From Bathynomus jamesi (Eukaryota; Arthropoda; Malacostraca; Isopoda; Cirolanidae), in NCBI GenBank assembly GCA_023014485.1, contig JAJOZX010005540.1, positions 76,001 to 140,000 of the forward strand: a DNA stretch of 64,000 bases. Direction: 5' to 3'. Shown here one piece after another: positions 43,422 to 53,248 of the stretch. The position numbers and the translations under genes were made by a program. The notes under the pieces were generated by a model. The model was not told the origin of the DNA. It was given only the letters and a program-made list of their open reading frames with translations, and searched no databases. Position 1 is the first letter of the stretch; the number at the start of each line of letters is the position of its first letter.

Positions 43422-44021
43422 AAACTTATTTCCAAGTGATTATTTAAACCATTATATGCAGTATATATATATATATATATATAGTTCAAATTAATTTACA
43501 TTCTCATAACTTTTCACAAAATTAAAATTACTCAATTACGTGGTGTTACAATAAGTAAAAATTCATTTTACAACTGAAAAAAATGAAAGGGAGGAACCAT
43601 TTTGGGTCGTTTTTTTTTACTTTGTAATATGTGTAGTGATTCTATACTTTGTAAGTTTGTTAATTGGTTCGTATTACTAGTTTTCGATGAGTTTTCGAGT
43701 ATCGCGAGGTGCCAATATCAGTAAGAGAAAAATTAACATCTTGTCATTCCTCTCTACATAAAACAACGAAATTTTCCATTAGAGAACATTCATACTTATA
43801 AAGGTCCACTAATTTGTTAAAAGTATGTGGTTCTTCATTTGACCTTTGATCTCTGTGACCTTGAGCTCTAATACAGGGGCCTAAGTCATGGGATGATCCA
43901 TACATATGTGGCTTCATCAATTTATGTCGAGCGATTCAGTAATGACATGCACCTTTATTTGACCTTTGACCTTTATGATGAAGGGACCCGATTCTCGTTC
44001 GTGATACATCGTCTATTCATG

Positions 44022-44029
<8 letters not shown>
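43422..44029. other. No gene seen; (TA)n at 43462-43484
   Basis: Two TTTGACCTTTGA strings (43839 and 43959) and two TTCATCAATTTATGT strings (43912 and 44064) suggest an old duplicated repeat. Confidence 0.4.

Positions 44030-44058
<29 letters not shown>
44030..44058. repeat. (GT)n microsatellite
   Basis: About 14 GT units. Confidence 0.95.
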
Positions 44059-44060
<2 letters not shown>

Positions 44061-44522
44061 GTTTCATCAATTTATGTAAAACGAAAGTGTGACGAACGAA
44101 AGGAAAAGTGCAATCAAATATGGCCCCTCCAAATATAAATTCCCTTCTAACGTCCCCCTCCCCAACCTCTCTGGAACTTCCCTATCCAAATAAACGTCTC
44201 AACGAATATATTTTAAAAGTATATTTAAACTTTTCTTTAAAAAAAAATAATTAAAACTAAAATTATCTTGAAAAAGTAAATACAGTTTAAAAAATACTGC
44301 ATCTTTTATGTACATAAATTACAGTTTCGTAAAGAAACAGTAAAAAGATTACCGTTTTGCTCACTTTTGTTCCGCAGTATCTTTGCAGTGAATTTAATGA
44401 AGGAATTATTCACTTTTATTCATAAAAAAATTCACAAACTCGGGAAAGATTTTACTGAATAATTAAGCGAACGATAAAAGCGAATACGCGTTCAAATAAT
44501 TCGACTCCGATGTGCAAATCTA
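44059..44522. other. No gene seen
   Basis: AT-rich, no coding signal. Confidence 0.4.
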
Positions 44523-44848
44523 CGGGGTGTCCCATAAGTCCGGTCTCAGAAAAATTTAATTTTAAATTACATTTACAATATACATTAGAACTAAAATAAA
44601 TGTTCAAATTGATGTCTCGTTTTGGGCTTTTTTTTTTTTTTTGCAGGTAGAATAACGCAGTGGCTAATATGAAAGCGAGTTACACTCGTGAGGAAAAGGC
44701 CTCCGGAAGCCTTTTCTATCCGCAACAAAAAAAAAAAATGTCCCGAAACAAGACATCAATTCGAACATCTGTTTTATTTCTAATATTACTTTTATAAATT
44801 TAATTTAAAATAAATTTTCCTACGAGACCAGACTTATGGGACACCCTG
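44523..44848. mobile_element. Tc1/mariner-type MITE, copy A
   Basis: Ends CGGGGTGTCCCATAAGTCCG and complement CAGGGTGTCCCATAAGTCTG, flanked by TA. The interior is palindromic and includes GCTAATATGAAAGCGAGTTA, CACTCGTGAGGAAAAGGC, which looks like the start of a transposase gene (MANMEASYTHEEK in copy B). Same family as 51982-52341. Confidence 0.88.
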
Positions 44849-45239
44849 TATATGCGTATGTAAACGGCATGGTCGTAGGTAATACACACACACACATATA
44901 TATATATAAGTACATGCATATGCCCACACACTTTCATTATTTCTTTCAGTTAAACAAGAAAAAAAACCGGAAATCGGAAATTAATACCACCAAGATTTCT
45001 TCAGTGAGCGAACACATACGTATCGTTTAAATGCTCTGTTTAATCACTTTCCAGATGGTCTGCTGCGTCGTAATTTGAACAAAAAATGGAAAAAAAGTTA
45101 TCAATATAATGTTTAATCACGTGTAAGAAGATATTATTAACAATAGTTAACAATGACTTCATATTTGTGTGTGTGTGTGTGTGTGTGTAAAAGGAAATGA
45201 TGGAAATGATATAAAAAATGTACCCCATTTGGTTGCACC
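44849..45239. other. No gene seen; (CA)n/(TA)n at 44883-44907 and (GT)n at 45165-45188
   Basis: Microsatellites in AT-rich sequence. Confidence 0.6.
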
Positions 45240-45560
45240 CATCCACCAGTTTACTTGCGAGTCACTCCAAATGGTCTTTTTCTAACCATTTGTAAGTTTG
45301 CTACCGTAAAAATAAATATGGTCAGTCTAATCGCTGTATGGTTGAATTAACCATCTGTATCAGTTGTGCTATGCTTACCCATGCTGTATGGCTGTTTTAA
45401 CCTAGTAAGTTTTCTGTGCATGGTTGAAAAATTATCGATAACACAATCATTTCTAAGTTCAATTAACCATATTAGTTTGGTTGCTAAGTAGTAAACCATA
45501 TTTTAACCGAGTATTTTCGTTTTTTTCTGTGAATGGTTGAGAAACATCGAATAAAATCTT
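45240..45560. repeat. Cluster of AACCAT/ATGGTT motifs
   Basis: The hexamer AACCAT or its complement ATGGTT occurs about ten times in 280 bp, including ATGGTTGAATTAACCAT (45342-45358), which is a near palindrome. Origin unknown; not a regular tandem array. Confidence 0.45.
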
Positions 45561-46625
45561 GGTAGGATCGTACAATTCTGGAAAAAAGTTCGCCTAAATC
45601 TAAAATTTCTAAAAATCAAAAAAATTACCAATTTATATTATTCTGATTTCGGATATTTTTTAATCTTTTTGATAACCGTAATAAAAAAACAAAAAACAGA
45701 ACTCAGTCATTACTGATTAGTAATTTTTCATGTTTTTAAATTTTTTTTTGTTTATAGGCGAACTATTTTCCGAAACTACAATTCACAAGATGAAAAGGCG
45801 AGAAAAACAATGATAAATTTCATAATCAACCCCAAATCGTTGCAACTTCTTTGATCGAAGTGTCATGAGTGGAATCTTTCATCATTTGAAGGTTAAATGC
45901 ATTCATGAATTGGACGCACAACTACACACCCACATTTTAAAAAAAAAAATTTTTAGAATGAAATTCATAAAAAGACTAATTCGTTTTCCGATTTGAGGAG
46001 TTTGAAGCCTTCAGAAGCCGTTCTTGAATTTCTCTTACGGTTCGAATGCGGACGACAGCAAAATGAAACGTCCAAAATGAAATAAGAATTTAACCAACGA
46101 TCATTTACAGAATTTCAGGGAAGGTTATCTATCATAAAAGATTGGTGTCAATAATCCAGCAGGGTTGCAAACACCTTAAACAGGAAAAAAATAAATAAAT
46201 AAATAAATATCATAAAAGATAAATATCCCAATACACGGAAAATGGCTTTAAATTTAAAAAACAATATTTGGATTAAGTAGTTTTCACAACCGGATGCTTC
46301 TTCAAAATGAACAATATAAAAAGAAGAAAAATCCACTTAAAAATGACGCGAACACATGTTTTGTATTTGTTGCATTTGAGGAAAATCTTGATTTCTGAGA
46401 ACTCGGAAAGATTTTATATACTTCCGTAAACTCGGAGAGATCTTGACTTCCGGAATCTAGTTTAGGACAAAGTGTGCCTTTTTCTCACAAATGACAACGT
46501 AACACTGAATACCAGTGGGCTGCTTTGGCCTCCGATTTCACCCCAAACTTGACATAAGCGAACTACCAAAGTAAGTAATTGATGGTTCCTCGGTTTACGT
46601 GATATCAACTCATTATAATGTACCC
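45561..46625. other. No gene seen
   Basis: AT-rich, no element recognised. Confidence 0.4.
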
Positions 46626-46627
46626 AA

Positions 46628-46629
46628 AA

Positions 46630-46660
<31 letters not shown>

Positions 46661-46664
46661 ATAT
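46628..46664. repeat. (AAAT)n microsatellite
   Basis: About nine AAAT units. Confidence 0.95.
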
Positions 46665-46677
46665 TTTACGTGTTTAA

Positions 46678-46878
46678 CCCTTTATCAGGCAGTGTTATTA
46701 CCGATTTTGTTCTGGCTAACGCCAGACGATTTTATTCAGTCTCAGAAAGACCTCTGTGCAGTAAAGGATTAAGCAAATGTGTCTCAACCTTTTACTGCAC
46801 AGAGGTCTTTCCGTGACTGAATAAATCGTCTGACATTAGCCAAACAAAATCGGTAAAGTAACACTACGCCATAAAGGA
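46678..46878. mobile_element. piggyBac-like foldback MITE
   Basis: TTAA at both sides; long inverted arms include ACCGATTTTGTTCTGGCTAA and AGACCTCTGTGCAGTAAAGG with their complements. The whole 201-bp element can fold into one hairpin. Confidence 0.8.
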
Positions 46879-46908
46879 TTAATGAAATTTATCCCATATA
46901 TATATATA

Positions 46909-47093
46909 CAGGGCCTATCAGAGGGGGGGCTAGGAAGGCATTTGGCCTGGGCCTCAAGCTTAAGGGGGACCTCAAATTTAGAAACTTTCAGGTTTGAATA
47001 TAATGTTTTGCAGTGAAAGTAATAATTGGGTTTAGCTATGGGCCTCAAAAGCTGGAAGTGGCCCGGGCCCCTCTGGACCTCTGAGAGGGCCTG
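46909..47093. mobile_element. hAT-like MITE in a (TA)n target
   Basis: Ends CAGGGCCTATCAGAGG and complement CAGGCCCTCTCAGAGG. Both sides are TATATATA, so the 8-bp duplication cannot be told from the microsatellite. The interior contains GGGCCTCAA repeats. Confidence 0.7.
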
Positions 47094-47194
47094 TATATAT
47101 ATGTGTATATATATATATATATATTCATCGAGGCATTCATAGTTGGAGCGGAAGTATGAAGAGTTAAACATCCTTTTACGTAAAGCACCATTCC

Positions 47195-47300
47195 ACCCAT
47201 ACGCCCTTTTCAGGGTACGAGCAGCTCGCAGCAGCATTGCCAAGCAAATAGGGGGTGGGGACAAAGTACTGACGAGGCTTACGTACGTAGTTTACCACCA
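47195..47300. repeat. Unclassified dispersed repeat, copy 2
   Basis: Shares TACGAGCAGCTCGCAGCA with 18460-18570 and the downstream GAGGCTTACGTACGTAG resembles AAGGCTTAAAATTCCGTACG there. Confidence 0.5.
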
Positions 47301-47375
47301 CTCAACAACCTGAGGCAGCACAAACTTGTATATCAATCATAGTCATATTCGTACTACCTCAGGCTTCCTCTACAC

Positions 47376-47556
47376 CAGTGATGCACAAACCCTGGCCCGC
47401 GGGCCAAATGTGTCCCCCACGGGTCTTTTCAAGTCAATGAAAAAGTTAGAATATAAAAGTGACCCAATTTATGACTTAGATGGAAAGTAAGTAGGCTAAT
47501 ACATTTAGTTATTTTCTTCGCTTGGCCCTCACATCAAAAAAGTTTGTGCACCACTG
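47376..47556. mobile_element. hAT-like MITE with perfect target duplication
   Basis: Ends CAGTGATGCACAAACCC and complement CAGTGGTGCACAAACTT. The duplication CTCTACAC is perfect at 47368-47375 and 47557-47564. GGCCCGCGGGCC near the left end is a palindrome. Confidence 0.92.
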
Positions 47557-47702
47557 CTCTACACAACTGGATCAAAAACCACAAGTATCCGCAATTGCAA
47601 ATTGTCTGTATACAGACCTGTATTTAGTTTAGAATTTTATATTAGGATGCTTTGAAAAAACGAACTTTTGAAATTTAAATCGTTGACTTGCCTCTTTTTT
47701 TT

Positions 47703-47727
47703 GGGGGGGGGGGGGGGGGGGGGGGGG
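47703..47727 (+). repeat. Homopolymer run of 25 G
   Basis: A T-run is followed by 25 uninterrupted G. It could form a quadruplex, and its true length may be affected by sequencing error. Confidence 0.85.
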
Positions 47728-48002
47728 ACTAAATAAATCGTATTCACCTTTTTTTTATCTGATAATATTTAGGTGTTGTTCAAGCGCATAAACATTCACC
47801 ATTTACAACCTATTAGCTCTTATTGAGAAATATCCGGATGGACAAACGGGAGTACATTAGTACACGTTTCAACCACCAGGTGGCAGTAGCGGTAGTAGAG
47901 AGCTTTGTTTACAGTCGAGCGGTGCCACTTTGGTAGTGCACAAAGTGCTTTGATTCTCGAGTGTTTCGTGGCGTGACGGTCTTTACTTTTCAGATTATAA
48001 AT

Positions 48003-48700
48003 AATGGTGAATGCATTATTTTTTTTATGCAGGAAGGAGGGGCCAAGGACGAATGCTTGCGAAAACGCTCCCCAATTTTTTTTATATGCAGGAGAGAGAG
48101 GCCAAGGGCGAATGCACGCTAAAGCGCCCACCCCATAGAAGAAGAGAGCCAAAATCAAGGTCCAGGGTTTTCAAGATGCCTGGACACTTTGCGTTTCAAA
48201 TATTGGAGGTCATAGACAGGAGAAAAGATGGATTGAGGAAGATTGTTCCAGAGTTGACTGGTTGAGTAGATGAAAGATTGAAAACACCGATTAACTCTTG
48301 GGTTAGAGAATTGGACAGAAAAAGAACGAGTGTCGAAGGTTTGATACTGCGTGATCTCCCTAAAGGAGGAGGCATGAAGTTAGAGAGTTCAGAAGAGCAG
48401 TGTCCAAAATAATAGCGATAGTAGAGAGAGAGAGAGGCAACATTGCGGCGAAGAGAGAGGTATTGAAGACAGTCAGTAAGAGTTATGGAACTGATGAGAC
48501 GAAAAGCGTTTGATTCCACCTGATCAAGTAGGGCTGCGTGGGTTGAACCATCCTAAACACGAGAAGCGTACTCCATGCAGTGCCGGACAAGACCCTGTAC
48601 AGAGACAGCAATTGAGTGGGGGTGACGAAGCTGCGGAGCCGGTACAACACATCTAACCTCTTAGAAACTGTTTTGGAAATAGAGTATATGTGATCGAAAA
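48003..48700 (-). pseudogene. Jockey/CR1-type LINE, RT C-terminal part and 3' UTR
   Basis: The minus strand from about 48695 reads SISKTVSKRLDVLYRLRSFV, TPTQLLSLYR, then in another frame VESNAFRLISSITLTDCLQY and SLRRNVASLSLYYRYYFG. This is the thumb and C-terminal region of a Jockey/CR1-like RT. Coding ends near 48190; 48003-48180 resembles 23256-23400 and contains two copies of a GAGGCCAAGGRCGAATGC unit. The palm domain is missing. Confidence 0.8.
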
Positions 48701-48705
48701 CTAAA

Positions 48706-50440
48706 ATGTGGCTTGTGGGACAGCCAAGCTCGGAACTTTCGAGAAACAAGCTTTCCTCAAAGGGTGAAGGCCTTTCCCTTTTGTTTCATCACCACACTGA
48801 GAAGAAATCGCTCAAGGAAAGCACTGTTATAACGACACGCAAGATCCTGAACGTTTGGAAAAAAGCGAGGATTCCCACGTCTTACGAGCAAGAAATTATC
48901 AAGAAACTTGGGAAACTCCACTCTGAGTGGCAAGGACTTAAGAAGAGCATCAGCCGGAAATCAGTCACGGCCATCAGACGACGAGAGGAGTTCCAAGCGG
49001 AGCTCTCCAACCTCGTCGACGTCGCTTACCAACAAGCTCCGAGTCTAATAAAGATTCAAGAGAACAAAGACTTCCTGATAGCCAACGGGAGGCGGGGCGC
49101 TGAGGACGGATGGTTGGAGTGGACAAGCAGCTGGCAAGGAGGGAGGAACGGCAAGCGGCCCGAGCTGAAAGCGAGCCGGCGAGATGAGACAGGACAGAAA
49201 AGGAGACAAAAGCAGCCGAGAAGGCTGTTCAACTGGAATCCTCTAGTAGCAGCAGCTACACCGGCACTGAAGAGACGGAGGACGAATGCCATGATGTTGC
49301 TAAAACCTCGCCTCCCTCTGGTGGAACAAGGGTTGAACAAGGACGTGCTTCACATCGCCTGTCGACACCATATTCATGAGTTAATCCTCCAGAAAGTCTT
49401 TACTACGGTTTTACAAGATGTGTACAGAAGCCCCAATACCGCGATTTTCGACAGCTTCCGAGAGTACTGGCCAAATATTTGTCAAGATGACTAAGACGGG
49501 AGCGGACGATGAGCACCGCGAATATGATCATGGACTGAAAAGAAGAGATCTTACAGTTCGCAAAGAGAGGTTGCCATGGAATGACTACAAGGAGTCCCTG
49601 GAACCATCTCTCGATGGTGTACTTGTACTTCCTTATGGTCACCGGTTTCAGACGCCAGCAGCAGTTCATCGTGCACATGGATGGCAGGGGCTTCGTACTC
49701 GCTGAAAAGGTGGATGTTTCGAGAGCACTTCCATCAGTCCCACATACCTTTCACATCAAGGTCTCCTGCACCTTCCTTTCAGGACGCAATGTGGGAACAC
49801 CTACGTGACGCAAACGCGTTCATCTGCAAGCTGTACTTTACAGCATGGATTCAGTGCCAGCTCCCTGTGTTAGCTGCAGCGAATGACCTGCGCCTCCTAC
49901 AAAATTTTGAACAGTACGCAGATCTAACAATCGCAGCAGCCGTCGTGTCTTCGTTCGACAAGCATGTCTGGTACTTAAGTGAGCTTTTGGTTGGAATGGC
50001 TTTCTTTTATTCTAGCCTGTCGCTGGACAGCAAGAGAAAAATGGTGGAAGTAATGAACACTAAAGAAAGCTCGGAGGATCCACCCGCCGAGTGGTGGTGC
50101 CAGATGCTACGGGGAAGAAAGAAGTAGACTTTGTTACGTCAAATACAAAGGACCCGTTCGACGTTTTCGGTGTGCCCTCCTCTTTCCTGCAGGAGGATCC
50201 ACCAGCTGGACAGACAACAACGACTTTCACGTTGCACAGAGGGCAGTTATCAATATCAGACTGTGAATGACTTGACGGAGAGAAAAGTTGCCCTTATCCA
50301 AGAATTTAACTCCTCACTTACTAGAAATGAGGAGCAAAAACAGTATCTCCTGTAGGTTGTTGAAGATCATCGTCACGCTTTCCCTAAGGCCATTAAGAGA
50401 GACCTGGTGGCGCAAACCAGGCGATAATAAGTGCTTGCAA
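48706..50440 (+). pseudogene. Decayed copy of an uncharacterised invertebrate protein family, possibly transposon-encoded
   Basis: The N-terminal frame (48706-49494) has a helical region (LLFHHHTEKKSLKES, ILNVWKKARIPTSYEQEIIK, LGKLHSEWQGLKKS, APSLIKIQENKDFLI) and a CRHHIHELILQKVFTTVL motif before FDSFREYWPNI. After frameshifts, 49681-50127 has YSLKRWMFREHFHQ, WEHLRDANAFICKLYFTAWI, DLRLLQNFEQYADL and HVWYLSELLVGMAFF. A last frame gives VNDLTERKVALIQEFNSSLT and VVEDHRHAFP. I recall this order of motifs from unannotated repetitive proteins of arthropods and cnidarians. At least three frameshifts are present. An RNase-H-like role is conjecture. Confidence 0.6.
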
Positions 50441-50766
50441 CTTGCAAGGCATGAGATCTCCTCCCCCCACTTAGGGGGCTAGTACTCACTGCTGACACAG
50501 TGAGTGAGGGGGACCTGGATAGCACCACCTTTACACCGATCATTAACTACGATAGGGATACTAATTATTTAAATAGTATAGGTCAAAGAAATAAACATTT
50601 GCTCTGCGCAACCCTTAAACCTTCATCGATTTAAGATAAAAAAAAGCTTTTGCACAATGCGGTTTCTCGGTCAACTTCATAAATTGAGATGGTCGGAATT
50701 AAAAAATTACAGTTTTGAAAATTTCACCCTTTTAGGTTAAAGCACCTTTACAATAATATACTCGTG
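50441..50766. other. Unassigned region after the protein family
   Basis: 50470-50640 may be 3' sequence of the same unit; no terminal repeats recognised. Confidence 0.3.
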
Positions 50767-50830
50767 TGTATATATATATATATATATATATATGACGAAA
50801 ATAACCACGAAGGAAAAAGGAAATACACAA
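50767..50830. repeat. (TA)n and Penelope-like terminal fragment
   Basis: The TA run to 50792 is followed by GACGAAAATAACCACGAAGG, which matches the minus strand of 42815-42848. Confidence 0.5.
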
Positions 50831-51005
50831 ATAAGTAAGTTCGAGACTATATATAGGTCACAAAAAAACAAAATAGAAAAATAAAAATTGTAGGAGGAGC
50901 ATACAAATTTATAAGGAAAAACTACCAGTGTTTTAGCACTTTTCCCCTCTTGTTTAAATCCGTTCTGAACGAATTCAAAACAACAGGATCAAGCGAAAAA
51001 AGACC

Positions 51006-51008
<3 letters not shown>

Positions 51009-51054
<46 letters not shown>
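51009..51054. repeat. (TA)n microsatellite
   Basis: About 22 TA units. Confidence 0.95.
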
Positions 51055-51061
<7 letters not shown>

Positions 51062-51089
51062 TCTGTAGACAACACAGAAAACATTTTGT

Positions 51090-51496
51090 TGGAGACAAAA
51101 GTTTGGGCACCCGAATTAAATATTAAAAACGTTTATTGTTTAAATTACATCCAGAGAAATGCAGTATATGTTCATCATATATACTATGTATGCAAAGCTG
51201 TGGCCTCATATTTTGAACAAATAACGAGTTTGAGGAAGTCATAAATATGTAAAAACAGATAATGCTGTTTATTTTTCAAGGGGAACACGAAAGTTTAATC
51301 ACCCTTCAAATCAATAACTCTTAAAATATTTTTTCTTGTGATTACTTCAAGTAGACTGTTCCTGTATCGTTGTGCCGTCTTCTAGATTTGTTCCTTTGGT
51401 GTCCGTGATCATTGCCTTTGACAAAATGCCTCCAACTCAGTTAGATTCTTCGGAATTCTTGCGTGAACTTCGAATATTCTTGAAGATGTTTGATGA
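51090..51496 (-). pseudogene. Tc1-like transposase C-terminal fragment
   Basis: The minus strand reads NLTELEAFCQ then RTPKEQI and TAQRYRNSLLEVI, the C-terminal helices following the Tc1 catalytic domain. The terminus GGAGACAAAAGTTTGGGCAC (51091-51110) fits a Tc1 end. The rest is replaced by the TA-flanked element beginning at 51499. Confidence 0.7.
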
Positions 51497-51498
51497 TA

Positions 51499-51934
51499 TG
51501 AGGGGGTCGCGCGTCTTAAGGTAACTAAGCGCCACCACAGGCGAAAATGTGTTTTTGATGGATATCACTATTTTCACCCTTCCTCTATCGCGTGGTTTGG
51601 GTTATAATGACCTTACGACAATAGAAGTATGGTTGAAAACCTTATGAAGGGAACTACTTTTTTCATCTCTATCGCCAGCCAAAAGTTCACCCAAAGTTCG
51701 GCATAAGAAAATCATAAAATTAAAAAAATATATATAAAATATGAAAATCTATTCCAAAAACTCACCAACATCTTCATTAGCATACTTAGAACTCTAATTT
51801 AGCCAAAAATGAACGTTCTAGCTCAATTAATAACAGAGATACTATTGCCAGAATATTGCTCAACTTTGGAGGCGATTTCTGGCGAATTTTAATTTTGGCG
51901 CTTAGGTACTTTAAAAAGCGGGACCCGACCCTCA
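51499..51934. mobile_element. TA-flanked MITE
   Basis: Ends TGAGGGGGTCGCGCGTCTTA and complement TGAGGGTCGGGTCCCGCTTT, both followed within 40 bp by AAGCGCC. TA on both sides. The interior is AT-rich without transposase. Confidence 0.75.
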
Positions 51935-51941
51935 TATATAT

Positions 51942-51981
<40 letters not shown>
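51935..51981. repeat. (TA)n microsatellite
   Basis: TA run between two MITEs. Confidence 0.95.
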
Positions 51982-51984
<3 letters not shown>

Positions 51985-52341
51985 GGTGTCCAATAAGTCC
52001 GGTCACATAGAAAAAATTATTTTAAATTAAATTGACAAAATTAATACATTTGCACTAAAACAAATGTTCAAATTGATGTCTTGTTTTGGAACTTTTTGGT
52101 TGCAGGAAGAATAACATGCAATGGCTAATATGGAAGCGAGTTACACTCATGAGGAAAAGGCCTCCGGAGTGTAACTCATTTCCACATTAGCCATTGCGTG
52201 TTATTTACTTGCAACAAAGAAAAAAAAAAGGTCCCAAAACAAGACACCAATTTGAACATTTGTTTTAGTTCTAATGTACGACTTTTGAAAATTTAATTTA
52301 AAATAAATTTTCCTATGAGACTGGACTTATAGGACACCCTG
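51982..52341. mobile_element. Tc1/mariner-type MITE, copy B
   Basis: Ends CAGGGTGTCCAATAAGTCCG and complement CAGGGTGTCCTATAAGTCCA with TA flanks. The centre is a palindrome around AGGCCTCCGGAGTG. The plus strand has ATGGCTAATATGGAAGCGAG, a plausible start codon and first codons of a transposase (MANMEASYTHEEK), so the MITE derives from the 5' part of an autonomous element folded back on itself. Confidence 0.9.
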
Positions 52342-52507
52342 TATATATATATTAGTATGTTTACAACTATTTTATTTTTTCATATAGAGTCAAATAAAGG
52401 AATATTTTATAATAATAAATTCATAAAATCAAGAATTCAAGAAAAATGTCCACTCATTTGGCGTTACATGAAAACTCTTTCGTCTAGAGTTGGCGTTTGA
52501 TGAGGTT

Positions 52508-52686
52508 GTGTAACCTCCTCCGCAACATCTAAGGTCACATGACGGAGGGGACTTACAGCTTTACGTGCGATCCGAACCACGGGTCGCTACGTAATCTGGA
52601 CGCGGAAGACAGTCCCCCATCCGGCTAGAACCCAGACTCAATGTCGCTTAACTTCGCTGATCGACGGGAAGCAGTGTTACGATATT
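52508..52686 (-). mobile_element. 5S-rRNA-derived SINE
   Basis: Same layout as 43119-43308 with GATCAGCGAAGTTAAGCGAC and the tail ending GCGGAGGAGGTTACAC on the minus strand. Confidence 0.88.
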
Positions 52687-53248
52687 AAGAGAATATTAAT
52701 AAAAATGAAAATGGTCTGCCTAAATTCCAGAGAAATCTGTATTTAGTCAATGCACCTGCAAACTTGCATACATACACCAAATATCTCATTTTGAAAAGAT
52801 GGATTTATAACACACACACACACACACACACGTGCAGTGCTAAATCCTTATCTTATTTATAGATTGTGTGTAAACTAATTTTAGTTCACCTCTTTCAACA
52901 AACTTCTTTTGTAGATCCGACTGAGGTCACGTGTGCGTGTCTTCTGGTGTTTGGTTTATCTACACTTCTACAGAGTGACGCCGATTTCGTAAATCAAGTA
53001 AACTTGTATTTACCATTAAAATAAGAAGCAATGTAACTTCTTTAGTTCCCCTCTTACGAAAAAGAAGAGGGGCGAAGGAAATGGGAGAAGGAGTCAAAAG
53101 GAGGGTTATAAACAAATGAACCTCGACATAAAATTCAGAAATGTCACAACAAAAGTGCGTCGTGACTCGTTTGGAAGCCATACTTAAAGGGCATAACACA
53201 AATGGGCTTGTAGCCTATGAGAAGGTGACAGACTTGGGCTTCGAAGTA
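52687..53248. other. No gene seen; (CA)n at 52810-52831
   Basis: Sequence left of the Tc1 element joins that right of it (54640 onward) across one TA, so these flanks were once contiguous. No coding signal is convincing. Confidence 0.4.
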
